Assembly: GCA_025786725.1 (NCBI GenBank)
Contig: JAHLTZ010000004.1
Span: 1 to 64,000 of the forward strand
Source of the DNA: Syncephalis fuscata
Lineage: Eukaryota > Zoopagomycota > Zoopagomycetes > Zoopagales > Piptocephalidaceae
Length of the DNA stretch: 64,000 nucleotides
Direction: 5' to 3'
A program made the translations under genes and the position numbers. This document shows, one piece after another, positions 59,660-64,000 of this stretch. The notes beneath the pieces are model-generated. The model did no database searches. It saw only the letters and a program-made list of their open reading frames with translations, and was not told where the DNA came from. Position 1 is the stretch's first letter. Each line of letters opens with the position of its first letter.

Positions 59660-62600
59660 ATGCTTACTTTCGATGAAGCACAGCAAGTGTTAAACGCTTT
59701 GACAGATGACGACAGAAATACTAATTCTAGACTGACATAGTCGACGCTGGACTGTAGTACTGAAGGAGGATCCCACAGTAACTGTTTCGATTCTTAAGCA
59801 ACGCGCCATCTTTGACGATGTTTGTCAGCGCGGCCTACGTAGTGTTTGTTGGAAGGTAGGTTAATTGTCGCTGGGAATTGCCAATAGCTCATAATTCTTA
59901 CTCTATTACTTTTAGATATATCTTGGCTATCTCGAAACACTCGACGCAAGCAAATGGATGCTATCTCTTGAAAAAGAGCGCCAACACTATGAACAGCTAA
60001 GAAAAACGTATATTGTAGATCCAAATACAACAAACGGCGATGGAAATGAATCAGGTGTACGTAAAATAGTTGAACATCATCCGCTTTCTTTGGATGAAGC
60101 GGTAGGTAGATGGGCTTATAACAGTTGTGATTATATTTCTAATTCAAACGTGCTATAAAAGAGTCCATGGGGCCAATTTTTCCAAGACACAGAATTACGC
60201 CGTATTATTAAACAGGATGTTGAAAGAACGTAAGTAATTAATTAATTGATAAATAACACAATTATTTAACTAATTGACAAATAGATTTCCAGATAATCCA
60301 TACTTTCGAACACCAGTGACACAGGAAAGAATGACCGACATTTTGTTTGTTTATTGTAAAATACACAATGACGTTTCTTATCGTCAAGGCATGCATGAAT
60401 TACTAGCACCAATCTTGCTTGTAGTAGATCATGATGCATTGGATCCAGAGGAGTGTACCGACGCTGCAGAGCCGTAAGTTACACGCTAAACTATACTGAA
60501 TATAATAATAACCGCGTATTAGAGAGATTGCCAAACAAATGGCCATAACATTGGATAAAAACTTTGTTGAACATGACGCCTTTGTACTTTTTTCATCTGT
60601 CATGGGTACAGCAAAACAGTGGTATGAATTTACAGAAGAACCACGTCGATCATCTGCCGTAAGTATTGTTATTATTATTGTTGTTGTTATATGATGTAAT
60701 AATAGCCATTTAATTATAATATCATGTATTTAGAATCGTGTGCAATTAGTATCACCGCGATCTGCCAAATTTGAACAACGTAATGAGGTAAATAAAATTA
60801 ATTAAATTAAACTAAATAATTTAATCAACTAACCAATATTTATTATTTATTATTTATTACTAGATGGCCAATTCCTCCACTCCTATTTTACGTATATCAC
60901 ATCGTATTCACCACGAGTTGTTAAAAACAATCGATAATGACCTTTATGAGCATTTGGAAGAACTAGCAATTGAACCGCAGATTTATGCCATGTAATGTAA
61001 ATAATTATATACGCAAACTATATGTTAACATATTTGCATCTATAGTCGCTGGTTAAGATTGCTATTTGGACGTGAATTCCCTCTGGCCGATGTATACTGT
61101 CTATGGGATGCATTATTTGCCGATGACCGGTCATTAAGCGCGGTAGAATATGTGTGTATTGCAATGTTGTTATTTATACGCGAAGAATGTAGGTATTATA
61201 TAGATGAATGATTAAATACTAATCAAAGCAATAGTATTAAGCGAAGACTATAGTGGCTGTCTTCACCAATTGATGCGCTATCCAACTATATCAGATATTA
61301 CAGTATTTGTTAAGCAAGCGGTCCATCTACGTCAAAATCCCACCAAAGAGGCTGGTTACGATATTCGACATAGAAATGCCATACGTGAAGGCAAAGAAGA
61401 AGAATGGAAGGAAAGAGAGGCCCAACGAGAACGGGCCCGTTTACAAGAGATAGAGAAGCAACAAGTACAAGATCCACGCCAACAGATAAAACGGGAAGTC
61501 AGCAATGTTGTAGGCAAGATTAGAGACAAAGTATCTATTGTAGCGTCCAATGTAGTGGCTGCATCATCGCCTACACGTTTATCGAGTGATCCAAATACTA
61601 GTCCAGTTATGTCACATTCAAGCAGCCATAGCGATTCTAATATCCATTCAATTCTATCATCCTCGGCACCACATCCACGGCATGCCACATTAAGCAACTC
61701 GGGAGGAATACCCCAGAGAAAGTCATCACATACTTCATTGAATGCATCAGTCTCGTTGGCCCAGCCTAAAATGGGACGTATTGTGGCCCGAAGCATTGCT
61801 ATTATTGAACGTGAACTATATGGAAATAACCACACTGAAAAACAAAAGACCGAAGAGCCGAAAAAGATTGAAGAAAAAGAAATGAAAACACCAATTCTAC
61901 TTGCAAAAGATGAAGAGACAGATGCCAATAACGGAACAGCTGACAAGGATGAACCAGACGAGGAGACAGATGGCTATCGTGTACCAGGTACTGAAGAGCC
62001 ATCGGATGAGTCGCAAGATCCACAAGTACAGCTTATTATTGCATTGGCCGGTCTTAAACACGTCCGTGATGTTTTGTGTGGTACTGCGCCAGAATTTGAT
62101 TCAACTGTTCTTGACAATCTCGAAGATGATTGGGTTGATTTAATGGAAGAAAAAGAGACAGCGAAGACTGAACGCTTATCAATGGACAATGGTCAGTCGG
62201 GAAACGTTCAGGAATCCGTAGGCGAGGATGGTGGTGATATGTTGTCGTTATCATTATCTTCCACCACACAGACAAATGTCGATACGCTGGTAGGTTCGGC
62301 TGAAACGTCTACGGATTCCAAATCCCCTCCCAATATCAGTCAAGAGCCGAAAGAAGCAGCGCAAACAACCAAACCAGCTAAGGAAAAGCCAGCATCTTCA
62401 AAAGAAACAAATAAAAAGAAGAGTATTGATTTACAGAAAGAAAATGCGCCAACTGGAAAGCGTACAGGTAAATCTACGGCTATAACATCACCCGTACGAT
62501 CTCCGAGTATTTAGCGTTGAGGAGATTATTGCTGAAACAGCACCTGTACCATCGGAGCAAAGTAAACATGAACAATCATTGGCTAGTGATGCAAAGAAGA

Positions 62601-64000
62601 CAAATCCAGTAGCACCAACTTCGCCATCAGCATCAGCCGATAAAATAACCTCTGCCAATGAGCGAATTAAGCGTGTATTACAACGAACACCTACTAAGCC
62701 TAAGCCCAAGATGTCGTCTAATCCTCGTGCCACTGTTGCATTAGGTGAACAAGTGTCGGTTGATCCATTAGGAGCACTAATGGGTGAGCCCAGTCCTATT
62801 TTACCGTCTTCTATGCGTAAAAGTCCTTCTGTTCATAGTGCACGTTCGGCAAAAAGTACAGCAAGCACAAAAAGTAAACGATTAACGGCAGATCAATTAG
62901 CACAAATGGCAGATTTGGATGATTCAACAAATACGGCCACCACAAGTAAAAAGACAGGTTCTGCATCAACTACTGCATCTGTAAAAACTGTTGTTAACAA
63001 AACAGCGACCACAGCCATAACTAGTACTAATACTGTTGCTACAAAATCGCCAACATCTTCAACTAAAGAACCAAAACGCAGTGTGCCACCTGTGACATTA
63101 CCACCGGAATCGACTGATCCATTAAATACAGTGCAAGTATCGCGTAAATCAACAGGACCAAAATTAGATCCAAAGTTGGCTAAAGTAATAAAGCGAACGC
63201 CCAAATATCGCTCAACAGATGCCATTATGAAGGAAATGGCTCGTTGGGAGAAAAATGCGCAAGGAGAAAGCAGTGAAGAGGAAGAGGATGAAGATACACG
63301 TCCTATTGGTCATATGGGTATTGATACAAGACATATAGATCCATCGCGTATCGGTCGTCCATTAGTAGAGACAGAGGATAATTCTGACACTTCATCATTT
63401 GCACTGGCTGCAGATATAGGTGCTGGTGCATGGAACGAAGAGTTCCATCATGGAGTGAAGATGGTAGGTCCGCCATTGCCACCAACAGACTTGGCGCCGG
63501 AAATATCTGCCGGTGAATGGGCAAATCATACACCGGAACCAGAAGTATCCACAGCTACCATGGCAGCTATTGATATACCAGACTTTGCTGCTGATGCACT
63601 TGGATGGTCGGCCGCAGAAGATGAAGACGAAGAAGAGGAGCAAGAGGAGAGAAATACGTTTTCAATTGGTACGAATGAGCGACGTACAAGTGAAGCGTCG
63701 CAATCATTTAGTTCACGCGCATTGGAGGAGGATTATGTATTTGCCTCGGCAGCATCTACTGCTTCTTTACACTCGATCACCTCTATTCCTGCTACCATAT
63801 CACCGACTACCGATACATTTTCTCCAGTAGAAAACAACGATTTAAACGGGTTTTCTATGCCCGAAACAATCGGTGGTGCGGCACCATGGCACACTAGTGA
63901 TATGAATCATTCTAATGCATTTGCTACTCAAGTGCACCAAGAAGAGGAGGAGACAACAACACATGCGCCGCCTTCCTCGTATCATATAACAAATAACATG
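59660..64000 (+). CDS. TBC1D5-like Rab GTPase-activating protein (partial, one frame break)
   Basis: Exons 59660-59688, 59741-59855, 59916-60101, 60162-60229, 60285-60473, 60523-60658, 60734-60787, 60864-60991, 61046-61188 and 61235 to beyond 64000. The first is inferred from an ATG, a GTTAAA donor and a TACTAAT branch site. TBC domain landmarks: RGLRSVCWKIYLGYLE, LWGQFF-type FFQDTELRRIIKQDV, YRQGMHELLAPILLV, IYAIRWLRLLFGREFPL, DVYCLWDALFADD, LLSEDYSGCLHQLMRYP. This matches TBC1D5, a Rab7 GAP linked to retromer. A very long disordered, coiled-coil and acidic tail follows. The frame stops at 62514, but coding sequence continues in the next frame to the window edge (FSVEEIIAETAPV...). The shift lies in 62486-62512, best explained by one extra C in CCC 62491-62493. 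Confidence 0.82.

Noticed and set aside
62468-62514. 47-nt GT-AG intron explaining the TBC1D5 frame change
   Set aside because: The donor leaves phase 1 but the downstream frame requires phase 2.
1-64000. tRNA, rRNA, CRISPR, viral or horizontally acquired prokaryotic genes
   Set aside because: None recognised by eye: no tRNA T-loop/acceptor pairs, no regular direct repeats with spacers, and all recognised genes with introns look fungal.

Overview
The window looks like nuclear DNA of a fungus. It is AT-rich, with short introns (about 47-84 nt, GTAAGT-type donors, ACTAAT/CTAAT-like branch sites). It carries fungus-restricted families: a Yme2/RNA12 protein, a Uds1 septation-domain protein, M36 fungalysin, an AA11-type LPMO and a YAR1-like ankyrin protein. 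Several predicted proteins look like early-diverging lineages (Zoopagomycota or Mucoromycota), but the species cannot be fixed from sequence alone. I recognise no tRNA, rRNA, CRISPR array or intact transposon.

Layout. 1-2.2 kb: the partial reverse-strand gene of a multi-pass membrane protein. 3.8-5.8 kb: a secreted Ser/Thr-rich protein with a phospholipase-A2-like cysteine module. 8.3-9.8 kb: a C-terminally membrane-anchored protein. 9.9-14.9 kb: a divergent pair of mitochondrial inner-membrane genes (an SLC25-type carrier and Yme2). 15.1-16.8 kb: a LAT-type amino acid permease. 19.0-22.5 kb: a Uds1 protein. 22.8-25.1 kb: a two-TM protein of unknown family and a YAR1-like ankyrin protein. 27.5-30.8 kb: a large F-box-like protein.

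From 33 to 51 kb there is a secretome-rich stretch: M36 fungalysin, a PLC/acid-phosphatase-type phosphoesterase, an AA11-type LPMO with a C-terminal Cys-rich binding module, and an S1 serine protease. Interleaved are a CaMK, the ubiquitin receptor Dsk2 and a tandem pair of SDR-like genes sharing the same eight-exon structure. From 52 to 64 kb lie an Atx1 copper chaperone, a broken small secreted protein, a MAPEG protein, a metaxin/SAM subunit, a second F-box-like protein, an M20D amidohydrolase (PM20D2-like) and a TBC1D5-like Rab GAP that runs off the window. The secreted proteases, phosphoesterase and chitin-type LPMO together would suit a fungus feeding on other fungi, arthropods or other chitin- and protein-rich matter; that is inference.

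The most striking window-wide signal is a set of about ten one-base frame breaks in otherwise well-conserved genes (carrier, YME2, LAT permease, YAR1, M36, SDR copy A, metaxin, TBC1D5). In each, protein homology or intron phase continues perfectly after a single-base correction. In most, the missing base is an A on the coding strand. In one gene an intact tandem paralogue in the same window shows what the exon length should be. Assembly or sequencing indels are the simplest explanation, but the coding-strand bias deserves an RNA check. Other unexplained structure: a degenerate 24-bp tandem repeat that reads as an octapeptide repeat (about 32.57-32.68 kb), a dispersed repeat of about 325 bp present twice (31.3 and 55.4 kb), and TATA boxes with no gene behind them at 6.3 and 7.0 kb.
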